The position numbers and the translations under genes were made by a program. From positions 4,719 through 68,718 of the forward strand of contig JAGWBI010000003.1 of NCBI GenBank assembly GCA_021295965.1: DNA of 64,000 bases. The letters are read 5' to 3'. Position 1 is the first letter of the stretch, and the number at the start of each line of letters is the position of its first letter. Below the pieces are notes generated by a model that did no database searches, was not told the DNA's origin, and saw only the letters and a program-made list of their open reading frames with translations. Shown here one piece after another: positions 44,654 through 52,998 of the stretch. The DNA is from Dehalococcoidia bacterium. GTDB lineage: Bacteria > Chloroflexota > Dehalococcoidia > Lucifugimonadales > UBA3495.

Positions 44654-45408
44654 ACCAGCCGATGCCACTTCGCGAACACTTCCGGGAGCTTCGCTCCCGC
44701 GTGTTCATTTGCCTAATTGCCCTGCTCATCGGCACGGCGGTCGCATTCTATTTCTACGAGGAGATCTACGCCATTCTCCTGCGCCCGGCCCAGGACGCCG
44801 CCGGGGGCAATTTCAAACCGGTACGGACCGAAATCACCGAGTTTTTGAGCATCACCGTAAAAATGTCGCTGCTCGGCGGTTTTGTACTCGCGCTCCCGGT
44901 AATCCTTTACAACGCCATCCGCTTCGTCGCGCCGGGATTGACACCCCGGGAGCGAAAAATCCTCTTTTCCTTCCTGCCCGCCGCGTTGGCGGCCTTCGTG
45001 GGCGGGATGGCCTTCGGCTATTTCGTGATGATACCGCCGGCCCTTGGCTTCCTGATCGGGTTCGGCAGCGAGGTCGCCGACCCATTCATCCGCATCAGCA
45101 ACATAGTTAACATAATGGTCCGGTTGCTGTTTTGGCTCGGGTTGTCCTTCGAGACACCATTGGTTATGTATGTGCTGGCGGCATTGGGAATCGTATCCGC
45201 CCAACGGTTTGCGCGATTCCGGCGTTTCTGGTTGGTTGCCGCCTTTATCATTGCCGCAGCCATTACCCCCACCATTGATCCGTTGAACCAGGCCATTGTG
45301 GCTGGCCCGTTGATCGTGCTTTACGAGGTGGGCATTCTCCTGGCTCGTCTAGCCGGCCGGCGGAGTAGGGCCCAGGCGCAGTTGAACGCAGAGCCAGCCA
45401 GTGAGTAG
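44650..45408 (+). CDS. tatC: Sec-independent protein translocase TatC
   Basis: A 252-residue polytopic protein with six predicted helices, the receptor for twin-arginine signal peptides. Conserved parts: PLREHFRELRSRVFICL at the N-terminus, the EFLSITVKMSLLGGFVLA helix, FVAPGLTPRERK with the essential loop Pro/Glu region, and the late AITPTIDPLNQAIVAGP. It is translationally coupled to the upstream tatA/B gene. Confidence 0.95.
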   Translation: MNQPMPLREHFRELRSRVFICLIALLIGTAVAFYFYEEIYAILLRPAQDAAGGNFKPVRTEITEFLSITVKMSLLGGFVLALPVILYNAIRFVAPGLTPRERKILFSFLPAALAAFVGGMAFGYFVMIPPALGFLIGFGSEVADPFIRISNIVNIMVRLLFWLGLSFETPLVMYVLAALGIVSAQRFARFRRFWLVAAFIIAAAITPTIDPLNQAIVAGPLIVLYEVGILLARLAGRRSRAQAQLNAEPASE

Positions 45409-45420
45409 ATCGCACAACGC

Positions 45421-45445
45421 AAAAGGCGCGCCCATCCAGCGCGCC
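45421..45445 (-). terminator. Intrinsic terminator for the second tatA gene
   Basis: GGCGCGC and GCGCGCC (45425-45431 / 45439-45445) form a 7-bp stem; on the minus strand it runs into TTTTG. It lies between the convergent tatC and minus-strand tatA genes. Confidence 0.65.
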
Positions 45446-45471
45446 CTGACCAAGCGGTTAGCCCACAACGT

Positions 45472-45663
45472 TTACGATCTTTGCTCCTCAGATCCGGCTT
45501 CTCTCGCGGGCTTTTCGTCCTCCCCGGTCACCGACGTCCTGAACGACCGGATGCCCTTACCCAGCGCCGACCCGATCCCTGGCAATCGTGTCGCCCCGAA
45601 AATAAGCAACACCACCAGCAAGATAATCAGAATTTCGGTCAGGCCGAAACCAGCAATTCGCAT
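45472..45663 (-). CDS. tatA: Second TatA/TatE-like protein
   Basis: A 63-residue protein: hydrophobic helix LTEILIILLVVLLIFGATRL, the hinge LPGIGSALGKGIRSF and a short acidic tail. This is a canonical TatA, convergent with tatC. With the longer TatA/B-like protein upstream of tatC, the cell has both Tat helper types in one locus. Confidence 0.9.
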   Translation of the reverse strand: MRIAGFGLTEILIILLVVLLIFGATRLPGIGSALGKGIRSFRTSVTGEDEKPAREAGSEEQRS

Positions 45664-45692
45664 TACCGCAACAACTCCAAATTGATGTCAAC

Positions 45693-45701
45693 ATTTTAGC
45701 A
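45693..45701 (-). promoter_or_regulatory. Extended -10 promoter for minus-strand tatA
   Basis: TGCTAAAAT on the minus strand (45701-45693), 29 bases before the tatA ATG. The same nonamer precedes the cysteine desulfurase gene at 54204. Confidence 0.55.
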
Positions 45702-45842
45702 GACACCGGCTGAATTCACTACCATGCCGTTGTGCCACGCATGAGCCCCCACTGGATTCCCTCTTGTTCCTGAATTACCCTACCGATATCATCCCGTCCC
45801 CAAAGCCAAATCGGGCCTGAGTCCTCGTTCGGGGGTGTCAAA

Positions 45843-46823
45843 TTGCGCCTCGGTCTATGTGTTCTCGGTTGCGGTTCCTTCGCCGGAGTATTCGCGCGGG
45901 CCGTCAGTAGGTCTGTTGACGAAATCGATCTGTTCTTCGCCAGCCGCGATCTGGCCCGGGCCCGGGAATACGCCGGCCGGTTTAACGGGGTGGACGCTTT
46001 CGGCGACTACGATTCAGCCGCTTCCGACCCCAGGGTCGATGCGATATACGTTTGCACGCCTCACCACCTACACCGTGAGCATGTCGCTCTTGCGGCTGGC
46101 AACGGCAAACACGTCTTGGTGGAAAAACCCATCGCCGGAACCATGGCCGACGCCCAAGCTATGGTCGAACAGGCCTCGTCAGCCGGCGTCAATCTCATGG
46201 TTGCGGAAAACTATCGCTTTCTGCCGCCGGTGCAGGTAGCCAAAAATTTGGCGGATCAGGGTCGATTGGGGCAAATCAGGTTGGTTCAATTCCAGGAGCA
46301 ATACCCGTTCCGACCTCTGGGTTGGCGCAACCAGCGGGAACTCAACGGCGGCGGCGTACTGATCGATGGTGGGATACACAAATTCAGCGCGCTGGCTTAT
46401 CTCTCGGGGCGCCCCAGTCAGGTTTTCGCCCAAAAGGTGCTTCCGGGGCAGCCGCGATTGGATGCTGAGGACGGCGTGGTGGTGGTGACGAGGACTGATG
46501 ACGGGATCGTGGGCCTCATCAACCACTCTTGGTCGGTGGCGCCGCCAACACCCCATTCGTGGTTCGCCGTATCGGGTACAGCGGGTTATCTCTACTCAGA
46601 GCCCGGTCAGCCTTGGCTGAGACTCCTTGTCGGAGATAATGAAACTATCCTGGACTTGGAGGCGGACTCCAACGGATTGGCGCCCATGGTCCGTGAGTTC
46701 CACCGCAGCATCGCCGAAAACCGGGAACCCACGATGACCGGACGCGAAGGGATCGCCGACCTGGCCCTGGTGCTGAAGGCTCATGAGTCAATGGACACCG
46801 GATTGCCGGCAATGCTCCCTTGA
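45843..46823 (+). CDS. Gfo/Idh/MocA-family oxidoreductase
   Basis: A 326-residue dinucleotide-dependent oxidoreductase. The NAD-binding LGLCVLGCGSFAGVFARAV is at the N-terminus; AIYVCTPHHLHREHVALAA and the substrate-side KHVLVEKPIAGTMADAQ carry the catalytic Lys of EKP. LNGGGVLIDGGIHKFSALAYL has the conserved Asp and His. The start is a TTG at 45843, chosen because the Rossmann strand begins immediately and no ATG or GTG is in frame upstream. Sugar or inositol substrates are typical; the identity here is open. Confidence 0.88.
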   Translation: MRLGLCVLGCGSFAGVFARAVSRSVDEIDLFFASRDLARAREYAGRFNGVDAFGDYDSAASDPRVDAIYVCTPHHLHREHVALAAGNGKHVLVEKPIAGTMADAQAMVEQASSAGVNLMVAENYRFLPPVQVAKNLADQGRLGQIRLVQFQEQYPFRPLGWRNQRELNGGGVLIDGGIHKFSALAYLSGRPSQVFAQKVLPGQPRLDAEDGVVVVTRTDDGIVGLINHSWSVAPPTPHSWFAVSGTAGYLYSEPGQPWLRLLVGDNETILDLEADSNGLAPMVREFHRSIAENREPTMTGREGIADLALVLKAHESMDTGLPAMLP

Positions 46824-46904
46824 TCCAGCGAAACCGGAACCCACCTAAACGTCCCAGAAAAACCGTCTCTCGCAGTCATCAGCTGCGGCGACAGCACAAG
46901 GAGA

Positions 46905-46980
46905 TGGAGCCGATGAAGGGACTCGAACCCTTGACCTGCGGTTTACGAAACCGCTGCTCTTCCGGCTGAGCTACATCGGC
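46905..46980 (-). tRNA. tRNA-Thr (CGU)
   Basis: Minus-strand cloverleaf: acceptor GCCGATG/CATCGGC, D arm GCTC..GAGC, anticodon stem GCGGT/ACCGC around loop TTCGTAA (anticodon CGU), T loop TTCGAGT, discriminator T and encoded CCA (46907-46905). All stems pair. The surrounding 330-base gap holds nothing else I can support. Confidence 0.94.
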
Positions 46981-47155
46981 GTATCCTCATTTTACCTTCA
47001 ACCCCAATTGATGCCAACTGCACATCATCGCGCATTGGCAACAGCCCCGCACTGGTGATAGGTCAATCGCCGTTTCGATAAGCTCATGGCCGCCCCCGCA
47101 TCCGTGGGCGGTTCTTTGTTCGCTGACTGGCGTCCATCCCTGGGGGTATGGGCCA

Positions 47156-47658
47156 ATGAATGAGGCTATCGTATTCGGGGTTCTCATCGCCGCCCTGGCG
47201 CTGTTCGTATGGGGCAAGTGGCGCTACGACATCGTGGCCGTGCTGGCGCTGCTGGTCTTGACCATCGTAGGTATAGTCCCAACCGGAGAGGCGTACCAGG
47301 GTGTCGGCCACCCGGCGGTTATCACTGTCGCCGCCGTGTTGATTTTGTGCCGCGCGCTTTACGACTCCGGTGTGGTGGACGTCATAGCCGCCTGGTACGC
47401 CCGAATACCCGAATACCTCACCGCCCGCATCGCTGCTCTGTCAGGGATAACCGCTGGCCGAACGGGATCTCCGCATCGGACTACGCCGGCGCCTCGTTCG
47501 CGTTTGTGACGCCCATCGGACACCAATCCAATACTATCGTCATGGGCCCAGGTGGTTACCATTTCGCCGACTACGTCAAAATGGGCTTCCACCTGGGGAT
47601 CGTGATAGTCGCGGTTTCCATTCCCGCTATAACTTGGGTCTGGCCCATGGGCATCTGA
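47156..47658 (+). pseudogene. Internally deleted SLC13-type transporter remnant
   Basis: The first 100 codons (NEAIVFGVLIAALALFVWGK onward) are the N-terminus of a DASS/SLC13 permease: three hydrophobic segments, then GIVPTGEAYQGVGHPAVITV, a diagnostic motif. The frame then becomes nonsense and stops at 47509. In another frame the family's C-terminus is plain: ASDYAGASFAFVTPIGHQSN, MGPGGYHFADYVKMG, then a final hydrophobic helix, stopping at 47658. The join lies near 47440-47480, so about 400 middle codons are gone and the frame is shifted. It cannot make a working transporter. Confidence 0.85.
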
Positions 47659-47830
47659 GGTGTCGCCATCGCATAACCGGACCGTTTAGGCGATCCAGCA
47701 CGGAGAACTTCCGATGTGCCGTTGTTTTCCTGTTGGCGCCCAGGTCGCCGTCGGCGCTTGGAGACCCGCCGGCGCCCCGCTATTGACCCCACTCGGAGTT
47801 GCGTGATAGCGTGAACTTAAACACTCCATT

Positions 47831-47850
47831 TTCAGGGGAAATCTCCTGAA
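47831..47850. promoter_or_regulatory. Operator-like palindrome before acyl-CoA ligase
   Basis: TTCAGGGGAAATCTCCTGAA pairs along nine positions (one G-T), a 20-base dyad located 21 bases before the ligase ATG. The size and position fit a transcription-factor site; no regulator gene is adjacent. Confidence 0.4.
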
Positions 47851-47871
47851 GCCGTACATTTGGGGTTACCA

Positions 47872-49503
47872 ATGAGCAGTATTCTCGCCCTGGATCCCCT
47901 GCCCCACCGCCAGTCCTGGGAAAAATCCCTTGGCGAATTCCTCAGCATGGTCGTCAAGGCTAATCCGGACAAGGTATTCGTCGAGATTGCCGGCCGGCAG
48001 ATCACGTACGCCGAGTTCTACCGGCGTTGCCGCTCTGCGGCATCCATGTTTCAGAGTTTGGGTATCGGACGCGGCGACCGCGTGTGCATGTTCCTGCCCA
48101 ACGTGCCCGAGGTGCTCTATACCTGGTTCGGCCTTGCTCTTATCGGCGGCATCACAGTGACCATCAACACCGCCTACCGCCGCGATGAGATGGCCTTCAT
48201 CCTGAACAATGCCGAGGCCAGCGCCCTGGTCGCACACGAGAGTTTGATCGACGTGGCAACCCAGGCCGCTGACATCGCTCCCTGCGTCCGTCATCGTCTG
48301 GTCGTCGGCGACAATCCTGCCGCCGATGGTTGGCGGGACTATGGCTCGATGCTGGCCGGTTCTCCAGAGCTGGACGCGCTCCCCGAAGTAGCTCCCACCG
48401 ACATTTCGATGCTCCAGTACACCTCCGGCACAACCGGCAATCCCAAAGGTGTTCAGGTCACCCACCAGATGTACGTGTCCGCCGGGCAGGGCTTCGCGCT
48501 GTGGACTCAGGCCACTCCCGAGGACCGTTTCTTCACCTGCCTGCCTTATTTCCACGCCAACGCCCAGTACTACAGCACCATGGGCACTTTGGCGGCCGGC
48601 GCTACCCTGGTGGTGCAGGATCGCTTCAGCGCATCCCGGTTCTGGCAGCAGGTTCGCGACGCCCGCGCCACCGTCGTCAACTTTATTGGCATGATGATGC
48701 CCGTGTTGGCCAAAAACGACCCACAACCCGACGACGCCGACAACACCGTGCGCTTGTTTTACGGCTCTCCAGCGTTCTCACCGGACTTCCTGGCCGATTT
48801 TGAACAGCGTTTCGGAACGGACATCATCGTCGGCTTTGGCATGACCGAAACCTGTTACGGCACCATTGAAACCATCCGCGGCGAACGCCGTCCCAACTCG
48901 TCCGGCCAACCGCGCCGGCATCCTGACCCCGCCTTTGAGAACACCGTCCGCATCGTGGATGACGAAGGCAGCCCCGTACCCAACGGTCAACCCGGGGAAA
49001 TCACCATCAAAAATCCTGCCACCATGGCCGGCTATTGGCGCAATGAGGCCGAAACCAACGCCTCCCTGCGCGACGGTTGGCTCTTCACCGGCGACCTTGG
49101 CTGGCTGGATGACGACGATTACCTCTACTTCGTGGACCGCAAGAAGGACGTCATCCGGCGTCGGGGAGAGAACATCTCCTCCCAGGAAGTGGAGGACGTG
49201 ATCAAAGCCCACGAAAGCGTTTTGGATTGCGCCATTATCGCCGTCCCGTCTGAACTTGGGGAGGATGAAGTCAAAGCCTACATCACCCCCAGGCCCGGAG
49301 CGTCGCCACAACCGGAGGATGTGATCTACTGGTGCGCCGATCGTTTGGCCTACTTCAAAGTACCCCGCTATATCGAAATCCGAGACGAACTGCCCCGTAC
49401 CCCCAGCCTCCGCGTCCGCAAAGACGTCTTGCGCCAGGAGCGGGAGGACCTGATCTCCGGCTGTTTCGACCGCGAGGCCGCCGGTATCCAGATCAGGAGA
49501 TAA
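47872..49503 (+). CDS. AMP-dependent acyl-CoA synthetase/ligase
   Basis: A 543-residue adenylate-forming enzyme. The P-loop-like motif YTSGTTGNPKGVQVTH is near residue 182, YGSPAFS and GFGMTETCYG follow in the substrate region, and the hinge/A8 region reads GWLFTGDLGWLDDDDYLYF then DRKKDVIRRRGENISSQEVE. The Lys expected in the A10 motif lies in LRVRKDVLRQ. It activates a carboxylic acid to acyl-CoA, CaiC/FadD-like; substrate unknown. I prefer ATG 47872 over an in-frame TTG at 47860. Confidence 0.92.
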   Translation: MSSILALDPLPHRQSWEKSLGEFLSMVVKANPDKVFVEIAGRQITYAEFYRRCRSAASMFQSLGIGRGDRVCMFLPNVPEVLYTWFGLALIGGITVTINTAYRRDEMAFILNNAEASALVAHESLIDVATQAADIAPCVRHRLVVGDNPAADGWRDYGSMLAGSPELDALPEVAPTDISMLQYTSGTTGNPKGVQVTHQMYVSAGQGFALWTQATPEDRFFTCLPYFHANAQYYSTMGTLAAGATLVVQDRFSASRFWQQVRDARATVVNFIGMMMPVLAKNDPQPDDADNTVRLFYGSPAFSPDFLADFEQRFGTDIIVGFGMTETCYGTIETIRGERRPNSSGQPRRHPDPAFENTVRIVDDEGSPVPNGQPGEITIKNPATMAGYWRNEAETNASLRDGWLFTGDLGWLDDDDYLYFVDRKKDVIRRRGENISSQEVEDVIKAHESVLDCAIIAVPSELGEDEVKAYITPRPGASPQPEDVIYWCADRLAYFKVPRYIEIRDELPRTPSLRVRKDVLRQEREDLISGCFDREAAGIQIRR

Positions 49504-49531
49504 TGAGCGTTGCCCATCAGGAGTATTCCCC

Positions 49532-49876
49532 ATGATCAAAATTGAAGCCATCTTCCGTCCCGAACGGCTTGAAAACATCAAAACCGCCCTCAGCGACGTT
49601 GGCATCGTCGGCCTGACCGTCACGCAAGTAAGCGGACGGGGCGCGCAGGGCGGCGTCGAAGTAACCGCCGCCCGCGGCCTCGGCACCTACCGCATGGATA
49701 TGCTCCCCAAGGTCAAACTGGAGGTTGTCGTCAACGACCCCGACGCCGACAAAGCCGTGGATGTCATCCGCACCAACGCCATCACCGGCGCCCCCGGCGA
49801 CGGCAAAATCTTCATCTCCCCCGTAGCCGACGCCATCCGCATCCGCACCGGCGAACACGGCCCGGACGCCGTTTAG
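49532..49876 (+). CDS. P-II family nitrogen regulator-like protein
   Basis: A 114-residue P-II protein with the family frame MIKIEAIFRPERL, VGIVGLTVTQVSGRG, LPKVKLEVVV, GDGKIFISPVADAIRIRTGE. These trimers sense 2-oxoglutarate, ATP and ADP and regulate enzymes or transporters. The T-loop differs: the E. coli uridylylation site Tyr51 region (HTELYRG) is VEVTAARGLG here, so Tyr51 is absent and the loop appears two residues longer. No ammonium transporter or glutamine synthetase is near. Confidence 0.88.
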   Translation: MIKIEAIFRPERLENIKTALSDVGIVGLTVTQVSGRGAQGGVEVTAARGLGTYRMDMLPKVKLEVVVNDPDADKAVDVIRTNAITGAPGDGKIFISPVADAIRIRTGEHGPDAV

Positions 49877-49940
49877 ACCGGGCCGCTTCCATCCACGGTC
49901 ATTCACGCCTCCCAGCCACAACTCCCCCCGCCCAACCCGC

Positions 49941-49960
49941 ATTCCCGCGAAAGCGGGAAC
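49941..49960. repeat. GAAA-loop palindrome, family A, copy 2
   Basis: TTCCCGC-GAAA-GCGGGAA followed by CCCAG, between the P-II and EVE genes. Confidence 0.8.
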
Positions 49961-49968
49961 CCAGCAAC

Positions 49969-49999
49969 TTGCCGGATAGCCAATCCTCCCGTCTATAAT
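49969..49999 (+). promoter_or_regulatory. Promoter for EVE-domain gene
   Basis: TTGCCG (49969-49974) and a perfect TATAAT (49994-49999), 19 bases apart, 35 bases before the EVE gene. The spacer is longer than ideal. Confidence 0.5.
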
Positions 50000-50034
50000 T
50001 TGGGGCGCCAAACACCGCAAACGGAGTTGACCCC

Positions 50035-50517
50035 ATGCCCGAACCACGCTACTGGCTGTTCAAATCCGAACCCTCCTCCTACTCTTACGACGATTTGGAG
50101 TCGGAGGACGACCGGACCGCCGAATGGGATGGCGTCCGGAACTACCAGGCCCGCAACTTCATGCGCGACGATATGCGCGTCGGCGACTATGTCCTCTTCT
50201 ACCACAGCAACGCCAAGCCCCCTGGCGTGATCGGAACCGCCCGCATCGTGCGCGAAGCCTATCCCGACGACACCGCCTGGAAGCCTGACTCCCGCTACTA
50301 TGATCCTAAATCAGACCCCGCCAACCCCACCTGGCTCATGGTGGAGATCAAAGCCGAGCATCGCCTCCCCCGCTTCATCAGCCTCAATGAGCTCAAGGCT
50401 AACCCGGCCCTGGCCGACATGCAGGTCATCAAGCGCGGCCAGCGGCTTTCGATCCAACCGGTAACCCCCGATCAGTGGGATGAAGTCCTGGCGATGGCGG
50501 AACGGCCAGCAGATTAA
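50035..50517 (+). CDS. EVE domain-containing protein
   Basis: A 160-residue EVE (PUA-like) protein. RYWLFKSEPSSYSYDDL at the start, WDGVRNYQARNFMRDDMRVG and VLFYHSNAKPPGVIGTARIV are the family core, with a later DPKSDPANPTWLMVEIKA. EVE domains bind modified bases in DNA or RNA, related to the YTH fold. No restriction or modification gene is near, so its role is general or RNA-related at a guess. Confidence 0.92.
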   Translation: MPEPRYWLFKSEPSSYSYDDLESEDDRTAEWDGVRNYQARNFMRDDMRVGDYVLFYHSNAKPPGVIGTARIVREAYPDDTAWKPDSRYYDPKSDPANPTWLMVEIKAEHRLPRFISLNELKANPALADMQVIKRGQRLSIQPVTPDQWDEVLAMAERPAD

Positions 50518-50546
50518 TCCTAAATTCGGCCCATCGGCAACGCGTA

Positions 50547-50569
50547 GGGGCGGGTTTCAAACCCGCCCC
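50547..50569. repeat. Family B palindrome, identical to 37427
   Basis: GGGGCGGGTTT-C-AAACCCGCCCC between the convergent EVE and TPP-enzyme genes, 30 and 37 bases from their stops. It could serve as a bidirectional transcription stop, though T-tracts are weak. Confidence 0.9.
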
Positions 50570-50606
50570 GCCTGATTTCGATAGCAACTCGTGGCGTAGT
50601 TACGCG

Positions 50607-52283
50607 TCATAACGCCCCGCTGATCGTGATGTCCAGCAGCGCCGGCTTCCCGCTGTCAAACGCTCGCTGGATGGCCGGCCCGATATCCGCCGGATCGTCC
50701 ACCCGCTCCCCATGCACTCCCATGGCCTGCGCCATCATCGCCAGGTCCAGCCGGTTGGCGAAGTCCATGCCCACGTAGTCGCTGTCCCGTTCCCGGTCGT
50801 CCAGCATATCCCGCAGGTACACCTCCATGTTGACCTTCAGGATGCGGTAGGCCTGGTTGTTGCAGATGGCGTACACGACAGGGATGTTGTAGCGGCTGGC
50901 CGTCCACAGCGCCTGTACCGTGTACATGGAGGCTCCGTCGCCCACCACCGCCAGCACCGGCCGGTCGGGATGGGCCAGCTTCACCCCCAGAGCCCCGGGC
51001 ATCGCCCAACCCAGCGCCCCGCCCCGTATGCCGTAGATGTCTCCCGGCCTCTCGAAGTCGAAGGCGCGGTTCAGCGCCGGCCGCGAGGTGACGGCTTCGT
51101 CCGCGATGATCGTGTTCGGCGGAACGGCGGCGGCCAGCTCGTGCATCATTCGCTCCACCGGCATCGGCAGGTTGTCCCAGGTCGGTTTGATCCGCTCCTG
51201 GTAGCGCTCCGCGTCCCGCTGTCGGGCCGCCGCCAGCGTGGCTGCCCGCGTCGCCGCCGCTTCCCGCTGGCCTCCCGTCATGTTGGACTCCAGCGACTCG
51301 GCTAGGTCGGCCATTCCGGCGCCCGGGTCAGCCATGATGCCCACTTCCGTCGGGTAGGACTTCTCAATCTCCCAGTAGTTGCTGTCCATGTGGATCAGCT
51401 TCGTACCCGGTTGCAGGAACGGCACATCTACGTAGAGGAACGACGCGAACACATCCGTTCCCACCGCCATCACCACGTCGGCATTGGCGAACTGTCGCGC
51501 CGTGGCCGGGCTGTTCAGGTTCAGCATCCCACCCCAAAGTGGATGGGCAGTCGGGAAGTTCACTTCCGAATACGACGTTGCCACCACTCGGGCGCCGGTC
51601 TGTTCCGCCACCCGCACGACCTGCTCCACCGCGCCCGCCTGCGCCACCCGGTCGCCAACCACGATGACCGGATTCTCGGCCCCGGCTAATAATTCCGTGG
51701 CCCGTTCCACCGCCGCCGCGTCGGGCCGGATGCGGAAGAATCCTTCCGACGACCCCACGGCCTCGAAATCAACCTCTTCGTCCAGCGTATCCCAGGGGAA
51801 CGACACGAACACCGGCCCCGTCGGCGGCGTCTTGGCTTCCTTGAACGCCCGCCGTATCGCCACCGGAATGTCCGAAGCGTGGCGCACTTCGACGCTCCAC
51901 TTGGTGTACTGCTCCGTCATCTCCACCAGGTCGCCCGACAGCACCGGTTCGTTGATCAGCATCCGCGTGTCCGAATTCCCCGCCGTCAGCACTAGAGGCG
52001 TCCCGCCCCGGAAGGCGTTGTAGAGCCCGCTGATGCCGTTGGCCAGCCCGCCGGCGATGTGGATGTTGGCGAACGCCGGCTTGCCCGTGGCCCGCGCGTA
52101 TCCGTCGGCCATGCCCACCGCCGTCCCTTCCTGCAAGGCTTGGATGTATTGCAGCTGCGGATAATCCTGCAGACCATCTAGGAAAGGCGTTTCGCTGGTA
52201 CCGGGGTTACCGAAGATGTATTCGACCCCCTCGGCCACCAGCATTTCGGCCAGAGCGTGTTTGCCAAGCATCCGCGTCATCAT
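50607..52283 (-). CDS. Thiamine pyrophosphate-dependent enzyme (benzoylformate decarboxylase-like)
   Basis: A 558-residue TPP enzyme. The N-terminal Pyr domain has IFGNPGTSETPFLDGL and the catalytic-Glu region LQEGTAVGMADGYARATGK; the central domain follows; the PP domain has AVVGDGASMYTVQALWTASR and CNNQAYRILK with the Mg/TPP-binding GDG...N pattern. Benzoylformate decarboxylase and acetolactate synthase are the nearest named groups; the actual 2-oxo acid is unknown. AGGAG precedes two ATG codons; 52283 is the first. Confidence 0.88.
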   Translation of the reverse strand: MMTRMLGKHALAEMLVAEGVEYIFGNPGTSETPFLDGLQDYPQLQYIQALQEGTAVGMADGYARATGKPAFANIHIAGGLANGISGLYNAFRGGTPLVLTAGNSDTRMLINEPVLSGDLVEMTEQYTKWSVEVRHASDIPVAIRRAFKEAKTPPTGPVFVSFPWDTLDEEVDFEAVGSSEGFFRIRPDAAAVERATELLAGAENPVIVVGDRVAQAGAVEQVVRVAEQTGARVVATSYSEVNFPTAHPLWGGMLNLNSPATARQFANADVVMAVGTDVFASFLYVDVPFLQPGTKLIHMDSNYWEIEKSYPTEVGIMADPGAGMADLAESLESNMTGGQREAAATRAATLAAARQRDAERYQERIKPTWDNLPMPVERMMHELAAAVPPNTIIADEAVTSRPALNRAFDFERPGDIYGIRGGALGWAMPGALGVKLAHPDRPVLAVVGDGASMYTVQALWTASRYNIPVVYAICNNQAYRILKVNMEVYLRDMLDDRERDSDYVGMDFANRLDLAMMAQAMGVHGERVDDPADIGPAIQRAFDSGKPALLDITISGAL

Positions 52284-52312
52284 CAATCTCCTGTCATTCG
52301 CGGGTATTCGTT

Positions 52313-52342
52313 CGTAGGGGCGCCCCTGGTGGGCGCCCGCAC
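52313..52342. repeat. Family B-like G-rich palindrome
   Basis: CGTAGGGGCGCCCC and GGGCGCCCGCACG share the GTAGGGGCG lead of family B with imperfect dyad symmetry, between the VOC-fusion and TPP-enzyme genes. Confidence 0.5.
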
Positions 52343-52359
52343 GATGGTGAACGGCATTC

Positions 52360-52998
52360 CTACTGGTAAATCATCCACTCCAGCAGGTTGTTGTCCGGGT
52401 CCCGGGCGTACAGGCTCACCGCCGGCAGGGCCCCCCGCAGCCGGGCGCCCTTGCGCGGCCCTGGTCCCCGAATGACCTCCACTCCGGCGTCCGCCAGCAT
52501 CTGCTGACACTCTTCCACGGTGCCGTCCCAGACAAAGCAGATGTCGGTGCAACCGGGTACCGCCGTAGGTCCCCGGTAATCGGCTAAGTATCCCTCCGGG
52601 TGCACGTTGATTTTCGATTCGCCGACTTGGATGGAGAAAATGTTAGCTGTCCCGGCTCGCCATTCCTCTTCGTCGTTGATGGCGAAGCCCAGCTTCTTGT
52701 AAAACGCCATCAACCGCTCGGCGTCGGAAGTAGGCATGGCGATGTGGTCAATTCCAGCGGTGTGCATACCCTTGCTCCTCCAGTATTCTCTGTATTCCCT
52801 GGCCAGCCGTTCCCGCCATTCTTTCGGGATATACGGCGGCTTGTCAATGCCGTCCGGGTAGATTTCATGGGTTGGCTTGGCGTCAGCCCAGAACTCTTCA
52901 TCCAGTTCCGGGTTATCCGGATCGGCGGCGATGCCGGCCTGGACGGCGGCCTCTTCTTCATCCGTCAGAGGAACATCCCCCGGTTTAAGCTTCGGCAT
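52360..52998 (-). CDS. BrnA-like antitoxin segment fused to a VOC/glyoxalase domain
   Basis: A 212-residue protein in two parts. Residues 1-50 (MPKLKPGDVPLTDEEEAAVQ, then AGIAADPDNPELDEEFWADA) match the N-terminal portion typical of BrnA antitoxins encoded after brnT. Residues 78-212 start with MHTAGIDHIAMPTSDAERLM and form a VOC domain with metal-ligand candidates in IDHIA, KINVHPEG and LLEWMIY. The start overlaps the brnT stop by 14 bases, as in brnTA operons. The usual BrnA C-terminal DNA-binding part is absent. A GGAGGA eight bases before an internal ATG (52767) would also allow a free 135-residue VOC protein. Confidence 0.8.
   Translation of the reverse strand: MPKLKPGDVPLTDEEEAAVQAGIAADPDNPELDEEFWADAKPTHEIYPDGIDKPPYIPKEWRERLAREYREYWRSKGMHTAGIDHIAMPTSDAERLMAFYKKLGFAINDEEEWRAGTANIFSIQVGESKINVHPEGYLADYRGPTAVPGCTDICFVWDGTVEECQQMLADAGVEVIRGPGPRKGARLRGALPAVSLYARDPDNNLLEWMIYQ

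Noticed and set aside
47156-47658. Two small membrane proteins in place of one transporter remnant
   Set aside because: The pieces match the two ends of one SLC13 permease and lie in different frames across a clear breakpoint, so a deletion remnant is the simpler reading.
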